Source of the DNA: Thioalkalivibrio sp.
GTDB taxonomy: Bacteria > Pseudomonadota > Gammaproteobacteria > Ectothiorhodospirales > Ectothiorhodospiraceae
Reading direction: 5' to 3'
DNA: 52,038 bases
NCBI GenBank assembly: GCA_007116035.1
Contig: SKJG01000087.1
Span: 1-52,038, forward strand
Shown: one piece after another, positions 17,046 through 25,792 of the stretch
How the letters are laid out: each line of letters opens with the position of its first letter
Position numbering within the stretch: the first letter of the stretch is position 1
Program-made: the position numbers and the translations under genes
Notes under the pieces: generated by a model
Databases searched by the model: none
Told to the model about the DNA's origin: nothing
The model's input: the letters and a program-made list of their open reading frames with translations, nothing else

Positions 17046-17818
17046 TCCTCTAAAAGGTTGCGGTCCTGGCGGTAGAGCCAGAGCACGTCCACCATGAAGG
17101 AATAGGTGAGCAGCATCAACGCCGCGAGGGCAATCGCGCTCGCGAGTTCGGGGGAAACCACGGGTGCCAGTGCCACCAGGAGCGCGACCGACTGCACGAC
17201 ACAGACCGTTTGCCGGCGCCGGCTCGGCGGCAGTGCGCCCTGCAGCCAGGTCCAGCGCCATCCCGCAGCAACGAACAGGTAACGCATCAATCCGATCAGC
17301 AATACCCAGAGGCCCGCCTGTCCCGTCTGCCAGACCAGGATCGCCATGACGAGGATCAGGAGGGCGTCGAGTTCCATATCGAAGCGTGCGCCAAAGGCGG
17401 TGACACGGCCGGTGCGCCGTGCCACCGCCCCGTCCAGTCCGTCGAGCGCCAGGGCGAAGCCCGCCAGGCCAAGCAGCCAGTACGTTGCGCTGGCATCGAG
17501 ATGGGCAGGGAGCAGCGCCATGCCGGCGACCGGCATGACCAGCGCGGCGCGCAGGAAGGTCACCCGGTTGGCGAGCCCCGGTCCGTCGCGGTGAAAGACC
17601 GCCGGGGAGGTATGCAGGACCATGCACACCAGGAGCCCGTAGGACAACAGCGATACTGCGAACACCGCGGCGGGCACCCCGGCCGCGAGGTGAAGCAGCG
17701 AGGCCCCGGCCAGGACGGTGAGAAGTCCGACGGTGAGCTCCGTCCTCCAGATACCCGCGTGCGCTGCGAATTGCCGGGCCTTGTGTCGTACGCCTTTGTT
17801 TCCAATCCTGGTTTTCAT
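17036..17818 (-). CDS. CDP-alcohol phosphatidyltransferase family membrane protein
   Basis: 260 residues, integral membrane. The full CDP-OH-P signature is present: D126, D129, G130, A133, R134, G143, D147, D151 with exact family spacing. Several hydrophobic segments flank it (about 28-70, 90-125, 153-190, 205-250). Such enzymes move a phospho-alcohol or phosphatidyl group between CDP-linked donor and an alcohol; the substrate is not readable. Residues before the motif (SPAVFHRDGPGLANRVTFLR) resemble the lead-in of PgsA-like enzymes. It is divergent from the MDR dehydrogenase gene with 155 bp between, so it may belong to that locus. Confidence 0.85.
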   Translation of the reverse strand: MKTRIGNKGVRHKARQFAAHAGIWRTELTVGLLTVLAGASLLHLAAGVPAAVFAVSLLSYGLLVCMVLHTSPAVFHRDGPGLANRVTFLRAALVMPVAGMALLPAHLDASATYWLLGLAGFALALDGLDGAVARRTGRVTAFGARFDMELDALLILVMAILVWQTGQAGLWVLLIGLMRYLFVAAGWRWTWLQGALPPSRRRQTVCVVQSVALLVALAPVVSPELASAIALAALMLLTYSFMVDVLWLYRQDRNLLEECR

Positions 17819-17877
17819 GGTTTTCTTTCCTGAATCCTATCAGTCCGCAGGGGCGGCACACTCCGGTTGCACCCGGC

Positions 17878-17908
17878 AATGCCGCTTTCGACCGTGTTCA
17901 GCGGCATT
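17878..17908. promoter_or_regulatory. Inverted repeat in the divergent intergenic region
   Basis: A 9-bp perfect inverted repeat (17878-17886 with 17900-17908) lies midway between the divergent CDP-alcohol phosphatidyltransferase and MDR dehydrogenase genes. It could be an operator serving both, or a hairpin at the 5' end of either message. Confidence 0.4.
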
Positions 17909-17973
17909 TGTTGTGGCGGTTGGGTGGTGACGATGAGTACCATGCAGCGACGCCCGCACCACACCGGAGACCG

Positions 17974-18957
17974 ATGAACGCATCCGCGGAGACCGCCCGC
18001 GCCTTCTGGATCAGGCGACCCGGCATAGGACGCATTCAGGAGGAGACCCTGCCGCCGGCACTCGGCGACGACGTGCTGGTCCGCAGCCTGTATTCGGGTA
18101 TCAGCCGCGGCACCGAAACGCTGGTCTTCACCGGCAGGGTCCCGAAGACCCAGTATGAGGCCATGCGGGCCCCGTTTCAGTCCGGCGACTTCCCTGGCCC
18201 AGTGAAATACGGCTACATGAATGTCGGGCGCATCGAGGAGGGTCCGGCCGGCCGCATCGGGGAGACGGTCTTCTGTCTGCATCCGCACCAGGACTGGTAC
18301 CGGGTTCCCGGGTCTGCTGCGGTTCCGTTGCCCGCAGGGGTGCCACCGGAACGGGCGGTCCTCGCAGCGAACATGGAGACCGCCATCAACGCCTTCTGGG
18401 ACGCAGGCCCCCTTGCGGGCGATCGGATCTTGATCCTTGGCGCCGGCGTACTCGGGCTACTGACCGCCTGGCTCTGTCGGCAGGTGCCCGGCGCGCAGGT
18501 CACGCTGATCGACATCAACCCGGCACGCCGGGCCGCGTGCGCGGCGTTGGGGATCGAATTCTCGCTGGAGGTTGCAGAGCCCGCCGACGCGGACCTGGTC
18601 ATTCATGCCAGCGGGCAGTCGGAAGGCCTGACCGAGGCCTTGCGGCACGCTGGTCTCGAGGCCACTGTGCTCGAACTGAGCTGGTACGGCGACCGCCCGG
18701 TGACTCTCCCCCTCGGCGAGGGCTTCCACTCACGCCGACTGTTGCTGAAGAGCAGCCAGGTGGGCCGCATTCCCGCGCACCGGCAGGCCCGCTGGAACTA
18801 CCGCCGCCGCCTGGGGCTCGCCCTGGACCTGCTGCGGGCGCCAGAACTCGATCACCTGATCACCGGGGAGAGTGTCTTCGAGACATTGCCGGCGGTGATG
18901 ACCGAACTGGCCCGCGGAGACGGTAACACCCTCTGCCATCGAATCCGGTATCCCTGA
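17974..18957 (+). CDS. MDR-superfamily dehydrogenase (BchC-like, lacking obvious zinc ligands)
   Basis: 327 residues. An N-terminal GroES-like domain is followed by a Rossmann domain with GAGVLG at 156-161 for NAD(P). [12 protein letters not shown] at 39-50 occupies the place where zinc alcohol dehydrogenases have a catalytic Cys, so zinc catalysis is doubtful. This resembles the group that includes bacteriochlorophyllide dehydrogenase BchC. GGAGACCG precedes the ATG. First gene of the plus-strand arm of the putative pterin/pyrimidine locus. Likely oxidises or reduces an alcohol on a ring or sugar; substrate unknown. Confidence 0.8.
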   Translation: MNASAETARAFWIRRPGIGRIQEETLPPALGDDVLVRSLYSGISRGTETLVFTGRVPKTQYEAMRAPFQSGDFPGPVKYGYMNVGRIEEGPAGRIGETVFCLHPHQDWYRVPGSAAVPLPAGVPPERAVLAANMETAINAFWDAGPLAGDRILILGAGVLGLLTAWLCRQVPGAQVTLIDINPARRAACAALGIEFSLEVAEPADADLVIHASGQSEGLTEALRHAGLEATVLELSWYGDRPVTLPLGEGFHSRRLLLKSSQVGRIPAHRQARWNYRRRLGLALDLLRAPELDHLITGESVFETLPAVMTELARGDGNTLCHRIRYP

Positions 18958-19067
18958 GCAGATTCAACCGCAGTCAGACCCAGGGAACCGTAGGAACGAA
19001 TCCGCTGGCCCACGGTCATCGAAAAACGATCAACCCTTGTTTCCATTGCCCTTGCAAAGGAGTCCGC

Positions 19068-19466
19068 ATGTACAGCCTCAATGTCCGCGACCACTTCATG
19101 ATCGCTCACAGCTTCACCGGAGAGGTGTTCGGCCCGGCCCAGCGCCTTCACGGCGCCACGTACGTGGTCGATGCCACGTTCCGCCGCGAGGAACTGGATT
19201 CGGACGGACTGGTGGTGGACATCGGCCTCGCCAGCCAGCATCTGTCCTCCATTCTGGCCGCCTTGAACTATCAGAATCTTGACGACCATCCGGATTTCGA
19301 CGACCAGAACACCACGACGGAGTTTCTCGCCCATCAGATCTACCTGCGCCTGGCGGACGCGATCCAACGCGGCAAGCTGGGATCCTCCGCAAAGGGCCTG
19401 ACCGCACTCTGCGTGACCCTGCACGAATCCCACGTTGCCTGGGCCAGTTACGAAGGGACGCTTTGA
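19068..19466 (+). CDS. Divergent 6-pyruvoyl-tetrahydropterin synthase/QueD-fold protein
   Basis: 132 residues, the length and fold pattern of PTPS/QueD. H14 (IAHSF) and H28 (LHGA) match two zinc-binding His, and E120 (LHESH) matches the catalytic Glu. Three features differ from the classical enzymes: the third zinc His (second H of HGH) is A30, no Cys precedes it (FGPAQRLHG), and the LDH segment holding the Asp/His pair reads LNYQNLD at 66-72. NTTTEFLA at 81-88 aligns with the usual NPTxEN. So it keeps the fold but should not make 6-pyruvoyl- or 6-carboxy-tetrahydropterin by the known mechanism. AAAGGAG precedes the ATG; the next gene overlaps by 4 nt. Confidence 0.8.
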   Translation: MYSLNVRDHFMIAHSFTGEVFGPAQRLHGATYVVDATFRREELDSDGLVVDIGLASQHLSSILAALNYQNLDDHPDFDDQNTTTEFLAHQIYLRLADAIQRGKLGSSAKGLTALCVTLHESHVAWASYEGTL

Positions 19467-20524
19467 GCCTGGCCCCGTTGCATCTCGTGGTTCCAGGGGC
19501 CCTGGAGCAGCGCACCGGAGGCTACATCTATGACCGTCGGATCTGCGCCGGCCTGCGCCGAATGGGCTGGTCCGTTCGGGTGCACGAGCTGCCCGGCCGT
19601 TTTCCCGGACCCGACCGCGAGGCGGAGCAGGCCCTGGACCATACCCTGCGCCAGCTGCCGGATGGGTCGACCGCGCTGATCGACGGGCTCGCCCTGGGCG
19701 GCTTGCCCCTGCCTGCCGAAGCGCATGGCGGGCGGCTTGTGCTGATCGGCCTGGTGCACCACCCCCTGTCGGAAGAGACCGCCCTGCCCCCAGCCCGTGC
19801 CGCCGAACTGTGCGAGCTGGAACAGCGCGCTCTGGCGGCTTGCCAGATGGTGATCGTGACCAGCCCGTTCACTGCCGCTCTGCTGCGGCCCTGGCTGCAG
19901 GCATCGACTCCGGTCCGCGTGGTGGTCCCGGGTACCGAGCCCGCGCCGCGGGCGCGCGCGCCGCAATCCGCTGTGCCCCCGCTGCTGCTGTGTGTGGGTT
20001 CGGTGGTGCCGCGCAAGGGCCAGGACCTGCTGGTGCAGGCCCTGGGACGGCTCCCTGATCGTGCCTGGGAGTGCGTGCTGGCCGGGAGTACCGAGCGCGA
20101 TCCAGCGTTCGTACAGGCGGTGCGGGCCGACGCAGGCCACCTGGGAATCACCGACCGGGTCTGCTTTGCCGGCGAGAGCAGCGACGAGGAACTGGAAGCG
20201 CTGTATCAGTCTGCCAGTCTCTTCGTACTGCCCTCGTGGTACGAGGGTTATGGCATGGCCTTCACCGAGGCGATGGCGCACGGGCTGCCAATCCTCGCGA
20301 CGACCGGCGGCGCGATCCCGCACACCGTACCAAGCCAGGCGGCATGGTTGATCCCTCCCGGGGATGTCGACGCCCTGGCCGCGGCCCTCGGTCGTCTGCT
20401 GGACGAGCCCGGGCTGCGGCAGGATCTGGCGCAGGCTGCCTTGGCCCATACACGGACCCTACCCGATTGGCATCAGGCGTCTGCGGCCTTCGCAGCGGCC
20501 GTGAACGAGTTGGCCGCCCGATGA
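19463..20524 (+). CDS. Family 4 glycosyltransferase (GT-B)
   Basis: 353 residues. [11 protein letters not shown] at 17-27 is the N-terminal Gly-rich loop, VGSVVPRKG at 178-186 opens the donor domain, and the retaining-GT EX7E motif is E261/E269 in EGYGMAFTE. Likely transfers a sugar from a nucleotide-sugar donor. The TTG start overlaps the stop of the PTPS-like gene (TTGA), and the stop overlaps the methyltransferase start (ATGA). This tight coupling argues that the sugar is placed on the product of the same locus. The acceptor is not readable. Confidence 0.88.
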   Translation: MSLAPLHLVVPGALEQRTGGYIYDRRICAGLRRMGWSVRVHELPGRFPGPDREAEQALDHTLRQLPDGSTALIDGLALGGLPLPAEAHGGRLVLIGLVHHPLSEETALPPARAAELCELEQRALAACQMVIVTSPFTAALLRPWLQASTPVRVVVPGTEPAPRARAPQSAVPPLLLCVGSVVPRKGQDLLVQALGRLPDRAWECVLAGSTERDPAFVQAVRADAGHLGITDRVCFAGESSDEELEALYQSASLFVLPSWYEGYGMAFTEAMAHGLPILATTGGAIPHTVPSQAAWLIPPGDVDALAAALGRLLDEPGLRQDLAQAALAHTRTLPDWHQASAAFAAAVNELAAR

Positions 20525-21327
20525 GCGGGCATTTCCAGGCCGACTGGCTGGCGCTGCGCGAACCGGTGGATCACCAGGCACGCTCCCGGTCGCTGGGGCA
20601 ACGGCTGCAGGCCTGGTGCGCGCCTCGCCAGCGCCTGTGTGTCCTCGATCTGGGGACCGGTACCGGCTCCAACCGGCGTTTTCTCGCGCCGCTGCTGCCG
20701 GCCGACCAGCACTGGACACTGGTGGATCACGACCCAGCCCTGCTGGCCCTCGCCACCGCAAAGGCCAGTGGACAGGAAGCGCGCAGCATGCAGGCCGATC
20801 TCTCGGAATGGCATCGGTTTGCCCGCGATCCGTCGCCGGACCTCGTGACCGCATCCGCCCTGCTGGACCTCGTCTCGGCGGACTGGCTGGACGCGCTGGT
20901 CGCGGCCTGCCGCGAGCGGGGGGCCGCAGCCCTGATGGTGCTGAGCTATGACGGGCAGGTCGAATGGTCCTCTCCTGACCCGGTGGACGCCGCCGTGCTC
21001 GCCGCCGTCAACGCACACCAGCAGCGGAATAAGGGTCTCGGCGCCGCTTTGGGCCCCGCCGCGCCCGGCGAGCTGGCCGCCCGGTTCCGCACTGCCGGCT
21101 ATCACGTCTGGGTGGAATCCAGCCCCTGGGATCTCGGACGTGAGAACGCCGTACTCGCCCAGGCGCTGGTCGAAGGGTGGGTGGCGGCCGCCTGTGAACA
21201 GTCTCCCGAGGACCGCTCAGCATTCCGTGCCTGGGGCGAGCGCCGCTGTGCAGACCTCGCCGCCGATCGTACCCGCGTTCGGGTCGGACATCAGGACCTG
21301 CTGGCGTTGCCGGGACCGGGAGGATGA
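20521..21327 (+). CDS. Class I SAM-dependent methyltransferase
   Basis: 268 residues. VLDLGTGTGSNRRFL from residue 41 is motif I, and LVDHDPALLALA holds the acidic end of strand 2. Cytoplasmic. Starts in an ATGA overlap with the glycosyltransferase and ends in an ATGA overlap with the flippase-like gene. Substrate unknown; position suggests methylation of a small-molecule intermediate. The long open frame upstream of 20521 is a shadow of the glycosyltransferase. Confidence 0.85.
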   Translation: MSGHFQADWLALREPVDHQARSRSLGQRLQAWCAPRQRLCVLDLGTGTGSNRRFLAPLLPADQHWTLVDHDPALLALATAKASGQEARSMQADLSEWHRFARDPSPDLVTASALLDLVSADWLDALVAACRERGAAALMVLSYDGQVEWSSPDPVDAAVLAAVNAHQQRNKGLGAALGPAAPGELAARFRTAGYHVWVESSPWDLGRENAVLAQALVEGWVAAACEQSPEDRSAFRAWGERRCADLAADRTRVRVGHQDLLALPGPGG

Positions 21328-22439
21328 ACGACAGGCTGAAAGGCCTGTTGCGCCTCGCCGTCAGTGTTACCCTGCTGCTGTTCCTGTTCCAGATCTTCGA
21401 TGCCGCCGAGATCGCCGCACATCTCGTGCAACTCGACCTACGCTGGCTGCTGCCGGCCCTGCTCCTTTCCGTTTTGCAGATCATGCTCTTGGCCTGGCGC
21501 TGGCGCTTCACCGCGGCGCGGCTCGGGGTTGGCATGCCCTACCGGCATGCGCTGGGTGAATACTATCTCGGGGTCTTTCTCAACCAGATCCTCCCCGGTG
21601 GCATCCTGGGCGATGTCTCGCGCGCCTGGCGTCACGCCATCGTTGCGGCGCGCAGGCGCTCTGCCATTCACGCGGTCGTGCTGGAACGGGTGGTGGTCCA
21701 GTCGGTGATGCTGGCCGTCGCCATTGCCTCTCTGCTGGCGATCCCAGGGCTGCGGACGGACTCGCTCGGATGGGGTTGGGCAGTGCCGCTCACGTTCGCG
21801 GCCCTCGTGATCGGCGGGGTGGGCCTCCGGCAACGGCTTCCGGCACTGCGGGCCGCCATCCAGGAGTTCGGGGCGGATGCGCGCCGGGCCTTCCTCCCCG
21901 CACGGGTATTGCTGATACAGGTCGGGACCGCCACCCTGGTCATGGCAGCGAACCTGATCGTCTACGTGGCCGCGGCCCGCGCACTCGGCTCGGAGATTCC
22001 GCTGACGACCCTGCTACCCCTGATCGCTCCGGTGCTGCTGGTGATGATGCTGCCGATCAGCGTCGCGGGCTGGGGCGTGCGCGAAGGCGCGGCGGCGCTT
22101 CTGTGGGGGCTCAGTGGCCTCAGTGTCGCTGAGGGCGTAGCCATTGCCGTGGCTTACGGACTGCTATTTCTGCTGGCCGCCCTGCCGGGCCTGCTGCCGT
22201 TGCTTTGGGTCAGCCTCGCCAGAGGCGGAGCCGATTCCAGGCGCCTCAGGGGCGAAAGCAGAGATCGAACAGGATGTCCGAACCCAGGGCAAAGTGACGA
22301 CACTGCGGACGTAATGCCTCGTGTAACGTATGCACCGGATCCAGGGTCACCGAAGCACGCCCCGAGCCCAGCAGCAGGGGCGCGACCGTCAGGTGCAGCC
22401 GGTCCAGCACCCCGGCCGCCAGAAAACGGGACACGGTGA
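21324..22439 (+). CDS. Lysylphosphatidylglycerol synthase TM-domain/UPF0104 flippase-like protein
   Basis: 371 residues. Seven or eight hydrophobic segments fill residues 8-305. FLNQILPGGILGDVSRAWR near 90 and LPISVAGWGVREGAAALLWG near 245 are the hallmark loops of this family (MprF flippase half, AglD-like). Proteins of this family move or present lipid-linked molecules across the membrane. The last 65 or so residues are Pro/Gly/Arg-rich, with no membrane segment, and lie antisense to the 3' end of the RibD-type gene. They look like read-through beyond the ancestral stop. Last gene of the plus arm. Confidence 0.82.
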   Translation: MNDRLKGLLRLAVSVTLLLFLFQIFDAAEIAAHLVQLDLRWLLPALLLSVLQIMLLAWRWRFTAARLGVGMPYRHALGEYYLGVFLNQILPGGILGDVSRAWRHAIVAARRRSAIHAVVLERVVVQSVMLAVAIASLLAIPGLRTDSLGWGWAVPLTFAALVIGGVGLRQRLPALRAAIQEFGADARRAFLPARVLLIQVGTATLVMAANLIVYVAAARALGSEIPLTTLLPLIAPVLLVMMLPISVAGWGVREGAAALLWGLSGLSVAEGVAIAVAYGLLFLLAALPGLLPLLWVSLARGGADSRRLRGESRDRTGCPNPGQSDDTADVMPRVTYAPDPGSPKHAPSPAAGARPSGAAGPAPRPPENGTR

Positions 22440-23052
22440 GGCCCCCGCCTTCGACCAGCACCCGGCTCAGGCCGAGGGTGGCCAATCGCTGCAGCACCGC
22501 CACGGGATGGAAGCCTTCGCCCGGCGCGGCCTCGTCCAACTGCAGGACCTCCACCGTCCCGCTGGCAACAGGAGGCTTTGCGCGCCGGCTTTGCAGCCAC
22601 AGGGTCGGGGCGGCGCCATCCTGAAACATCTTCCGTTCCGATGGAACCCGGCCGGATGGATCGAGAACCACGCGCACCGGATTGTCTCCACGCACATGAC
22701 GCACCGTCAGCTGCGGGTCGTCGGCGAGCACGGTCCCGGCTCCCACGACCACCGCATCCACCAGGGCCCGGAGACGGTGCAGATGCTCGATGTCCTCGGG
22801 TCCGGTCACGAAATACGAGTGGCCGCTGTGGGTGGCGATACGCCCGTCCAGCGTCTGTCCGAGCTGTGCGACCACCAGTTCCCGGGTCTGGACGAGCGGC
22901 AGGTAGATGGCCTCGATCTGGGAGCCGCCACCCGCGAGGCCGTTGGTCCCTGGCTCTGGGGCAACCGGCTGGCCTTGCTCGCTTCTCCGGAGTGTGGCGA
23001 GGCGCTCGAGGATCGCGTCCCACTCCCGTGCATCCGCGCGTTTTTCGTTCAT
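22246..23052 (-). CDS. RibD C-terminal (reductase) domain protein
   Basis: 268 residues. An N-terminal stretch of about 55 residues without known domain precedes a RibD_C/dihydrofolate-reductase-like domain. AQLGQTLDGRIA at 62-73, LRALVDAVVVGAGTV at 94-108, DDPQLTVR at 111-118 and VEGGG at 200-204 are its landmarks. The deaminase domain of bifunctional RibD is absent. The family reduces the ribose of a diaminopyrimidine ribotide to ribitol with NADPH. Context argues for a side pathway rather than riboflavin synthesis. Its 3' end overlaps the convergent flippase-like gene by 194 bp. Confidence 0.85.
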   Translation of the reverse strand: MNEKRADAREWDAILERLATLRRSEQGQPVAPEPGTNGLAGGGSQIEAIYLPLVQTRELVVAQLGQTLDGRIATHSGHSYFVTGPEDIEHLHRLRALVDAVVVGAGTVLADDPQLTVRHVRGDNPVRVVLDPSGRVPSERKMFQDGAAPTLWLQSRRAKPPVASGTVEVLQLDEAAPGEGFHPVAVLQRLATLGLSRVLVEGGGLTVSRFLAAGVLDRLHLTVAPLLLGSGRASVTLDPVHTLHEALRPQCRHFALGSDILFDLCFRP

Positions 23053-23143
23053 GGCAGGGAACTTCGCCGCGCCGATACCGCGAGGCCCGGGACGGGCCGC
23101 ATGGGCGCCGGGCGTTCACGACAACGGAGGGAATGGACCCGTC

Positions 23144-23956
23144 TCACCGCTGCGGCGCCCGCAGCAGGTCGAGCGGAAATGTGGCGGTATCGCGGATGAC
23201 CTGGGCAACGGCCTCGCCGTAATGAGCCACCAGGCGCGCGCCCAGATCCGGGTCGGCCAGGAGCGCGTTTCCCACCGCGCCCTCGGCATGGAGATCCTGG
23301 GTCATCCAGGCGAAGGAGGCCTCTTCTTCCGGCCCCAGCCGCGCCATCTCCCGCTCGAGACGATAGCCGACGGATACGTTGTCCGCACACTGTTCGATGC
23401 GCACCGATCCGGGTTTCAGGTGCAGCATCATCGCGGTCTCGACCGCACCCCCGTGGAGCCCGTGCCGAAGTTCGCCCGCCGGCAAATCGAGGTCGGCTGG
23501 GGGCGGGAGCCGGAAATAGCTGCACTTGGCCACGAGAAGCCCGTGATCCCGGCGCAGACGCAGTCCGGCGAGATCCATCACCTGGGTGTTGCCGCCATGG
23601 CTGTTGCAGAGGAGAAGGCGCCGGGCTCCGGCGCGGGCCACGTCGGCGCCGTAGTGTCCGATCACTGCCAGCGCGGTTTCGGGATCCAGACTCAGGGTGC
23701 CCGGGAAGCCTTCGTGCTCCATGCTGGTCCCTACCGCCATCGGGGGGAGAACCACCACTGCGCAGGAATCACCGAGTGTGGCTGCCGCGGTCTCAAGCAG
23801 TCCCATGCCAATGTCCAGATCCGTGGACAAGGGCAGATGCGGACCATGCTGTTCGATCGCCGCAAGCGGCAGAATCACCACCGGATCACGGCCCGAGAAA
23901 GCCCGGATCTCGGGCGCCGTCATGTCCTGCCAACGAGGAAACCCGGATCGGTTCAT
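23144..23956 (-). CDS. Creatininase-family amidohydrolase (ArfB-like)
   Basis: 270 residues. Metal ligands of the family are visible: E35, H37 and D46 in EQHGPHLPLSTD, and H120 in NSHGGN; E173 (GGAVETAMML) is a further candidate. The creatininase Glu after the second His is Gly here, as in the wider family. One characterised member, archaeal ArfB, removes formyl from a GTP-derived formamidopyrimidine, the step before a RibD-type reductase. Co-location with such a reductase makes that chemistry the best guess. The ATG at 23956 overlaps the FkbM gene stop as ATGA. The frame extends to 24139, but this is a shadow. Confidence 0.85.
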   Translation of the reverse strand: MNRSGFPRWQDMTAPEIRAFSGRDPVVILPLAAIEQHGPHLPLSTDLDIGMGLLETAAATLGDSCAVVVLPPMAVGTSMEHEGFPGTLSLDPETALAVIGHYGADVARAGARRLLLCNSHGGNTQVMDLAGLRLRRDHGLLVAKCSYFRLPPPADLDLPAGELRHGLHGGAVETAMMLHLKPGSVRIEQCADNVSVGYRLEREMARLGPEEEASFAWMTQDLHAEGAVGNALLADPDLGARLVAHYGEAVAQVIRDTATFPLDLLRAPQR

Positions 23957-24792
23957 CGCTTCGGGCTCCCCGCTGCACGCGTGCCTGCCAGCACGCCCCC
24001 CGGCGCGGCCTGCTGTTCCGTGTGACCCTGATGTGCTCGGTGCCCCTCGGGATCCGGCAAGCGCGCATAGATGTCTCCGGAAGGGAGTGCATCGGCCCCT
24101 TCCTGCAGCCACTGCAGCAAGGTGGAGGCCGACAGCCACTCGGCGAACATATACTCGCGTTGCTCACCGCGGATGGCGTTGAATTCGTAGGGTCCGAGTG
24201 CGGCGAGCCCTCGTACCGCGTCCTCGGCGATCTCCAGGGCGCCGGCGACGAACTCCAGCGACAGCGCCGGAACCGGTTGACTGAGCCCCGCCAGGACCTC
24301 GGCCTCGAAGCCCTCGACATCGATCTTGCAGAAATCCGGAAGACCGTACTCCTCGATCAGTTGGTCCAGGGTGACCACCGTAATCCGGACGGATTCCTCC
24401 CAGGCCACCGCCCCGAAGGACGGATTGTTGCGGCCGAGGTCGGTCTGCCAGTGGCGGGAAAGTGTGGACACCGTCGGTGTGCGCCGGCTCACGGCGAGCG
24501 TTGCCTCGCCGGGATGCCGGCCAACCCCTTCGGGGCGCAGGATGACTCCGGGCCGGGAACCGACGAGCCGACGCAGCCATTGGAACAGATGCGGTTGTGG
24601 CTCCAATGCCACCACCCTGGCTCCCAGGCTCGTGAAGGCACGCGTACGATCACCCAGGTGCGCGCCAACGTCGAACACCAGCGACTGGTCGCGCAGGAAG
24701 GGGCGATAGAGGCGGCGCAAACCGCGCTGCCGCCCCGGTCGCCAGTAGATCACCAGCGAGCGAAGGATGCCGAGCGTACGTTGCCAGTGCAT
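23953..24792 (-). CDS. FkbM-family methyltransferase
   Basis: 279 residues. FDVGAHLGDRT at 40-50 is the SAM-binding motif I, and KIDVEGFEAEVLAGL in the middle is the FkbM hallmark. Family members O-methylate sugars or polyketides. It is the first gene of the minus arm, translationally coupled to the creatininase-family gene. The last 30 or so residues are low in complexity and overlap that gene's start region. Together with the glycosyltransferase it suggests a methylated sugar. Confidence 0.85.
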   Translation of the reverse strand: MHWQRTLGILRSLVIYWRPGRQRGLRRLYRPFLRDQSLVFDVGAHLGDRTRAFTSLGARVVALEPQPHLFQWLRRLVGSRPGVILRPEGVGRHPGEATLAVSRRTPTVSTLSRHWQTDLGRNNPSFGAVAWEESVRITVVTLDQLIEEYGLPDFCKIDVEGFEAEVLAGLSQPVPALSLEFVAGALEIAEDAVRGLAALGPYEFNAIRGEQREYMFAEWLSASTLLQWLQEGADALPSGDIYARLPDPEGHRAHQGHTEQQAAPGGVLAGTRAAGSPKR

Positions 24793-24873
24793 CGGAATGA
24801 CGGGCCTCCAGGGTCTGGCCAGCCCAGAATACGGCCTCTTCTCGCCTGCCTGGCGAAAGTGGCCGTCTGTAGC

Positions 24874-25764
24874 TCAACCGAAACGGGACTCCAGATAGGC
24901 CTTGAAGTCGTCCTGAAGTTCCGGGTGCTGCAGGGCGAATTCCACGGTGGCCTTGAGGTAGCCCAGCTTGCTACCGCAGTCGAAGCGCTCGCCCTTGAAC
25001 TCGAAAGCGGTGACGCGCTCCTCTTTCAGCAGTCGCGCGATGGCATCGGTCAGCTGGATCTCGCCACCTGCGCCCGCTTCCTGCCGTTCGAGTAATTCGA
25101 AGATGCGCGGGGTCAGGATGTAACGGCCGACCACGGCCATATTCGAGGGCGCGTCTTCCGGGCGCGGCTTCTCGACGATGTCGCGGACGTCCCAAAGCCC
25201 CGGTGTGTCCGTGGCGCCGGGGTCGATGACCCCGTACTTTCCGGTTTCCTCGGCCGGGACCTCCTCCACGCCGAGCACGCTGCACTGCAACTCGTTGAAC
25301 TGTTCCACCATCTGCGCCAGCGCGCCGCCATCATGGCTAACGATCAGATCGTCCGCCAGGATCACCGCGAAAGGCTCGTGTTGCACGATCGGGCGAGCGC
25401 AGGCGACCGCGTGGCCAAGACCCAGGGCATCGGTCTGGCGCACATAGACGCAGGTGACGTTTGGCGGGACGATATTGCGCACCAGTTCCAGCAGCGCGGT
25501 CTTGCCGCGCTCGGCCAGTTCGGTCTCGAGTTCGTACGCCTTGTCGAAGTGGTCCGGGATGGACCGCTTGTTGCGGCCGGTGACGAAGACCAGGGTCTCG
25601 ATACCGGCGGCGACGGCTTCCTCCGCGGCGTACTGAATCAGTGGCTTGTCGACCACCGGCAGCATCTCCTTCGGATTGGCCTTCGTGGCCGGAAGGAAAC
25701 GTGTGCCCATGCCGGCTACGGGGAAGACGGCCATTCGAATGCGTTGCTGCGGGTTTTTGGTCAT
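24874..25764 (-). CDS. galU: UTP-glucose-1-phosphate uridylyltransferase
   Basis: 296 residues. Makes UDP-glucose from UTP and glucose-1-phosphate for surface polysaccharides and glycosyltransferases. The nucleotide-binding signature [19 protein letters not shown] begins at residue 16; KYGVIDP and [13 protein letters not shown] are conserved internal segments. Length is normal. It is 81 bp upstream of the FkbM gene on the same strand, so it could feed UDP-sugar to the locus, but it is also a general housekeeping gene. Confidence 0.95.
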   Translation of the reverse strand: MTKNPQQRIRMAVFPVAGMGTRFLPATKANPKEMLPVVDKPLIQYAAEEAVAAGIETLVFVTGRNKRSIPDHFDKAYELETELAERGKTALLELVRNIVPPNVTCVYVRQTDALGLGHAVACARPIVQHEPFAVILADDLIVSHDGGALAQMVEQFNELQCSVLGVEEVPAEETGKYGVIDPGATDTPGLWDVRDIVEKPRPEDAPSNMAVVGRYILTPRIFELLERQEAGAGGEIQLTDAIARLLKEERVTAFEFKGERFDCGSKLGYLKATVEFALQHPELQDDFKAYLESRFG

Positions 25765-25792
25765 GCTCTCTCTATGCGTTTGTCTGGGGTGC

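Noticed and set aside
23957-24139. 61-residue N-terminal extension of the creatininase-family protein
   Set aside because: The extension is a frame-shifted shadow of the FkbM gene; the ATGA overlap start gives a normal-length protein.
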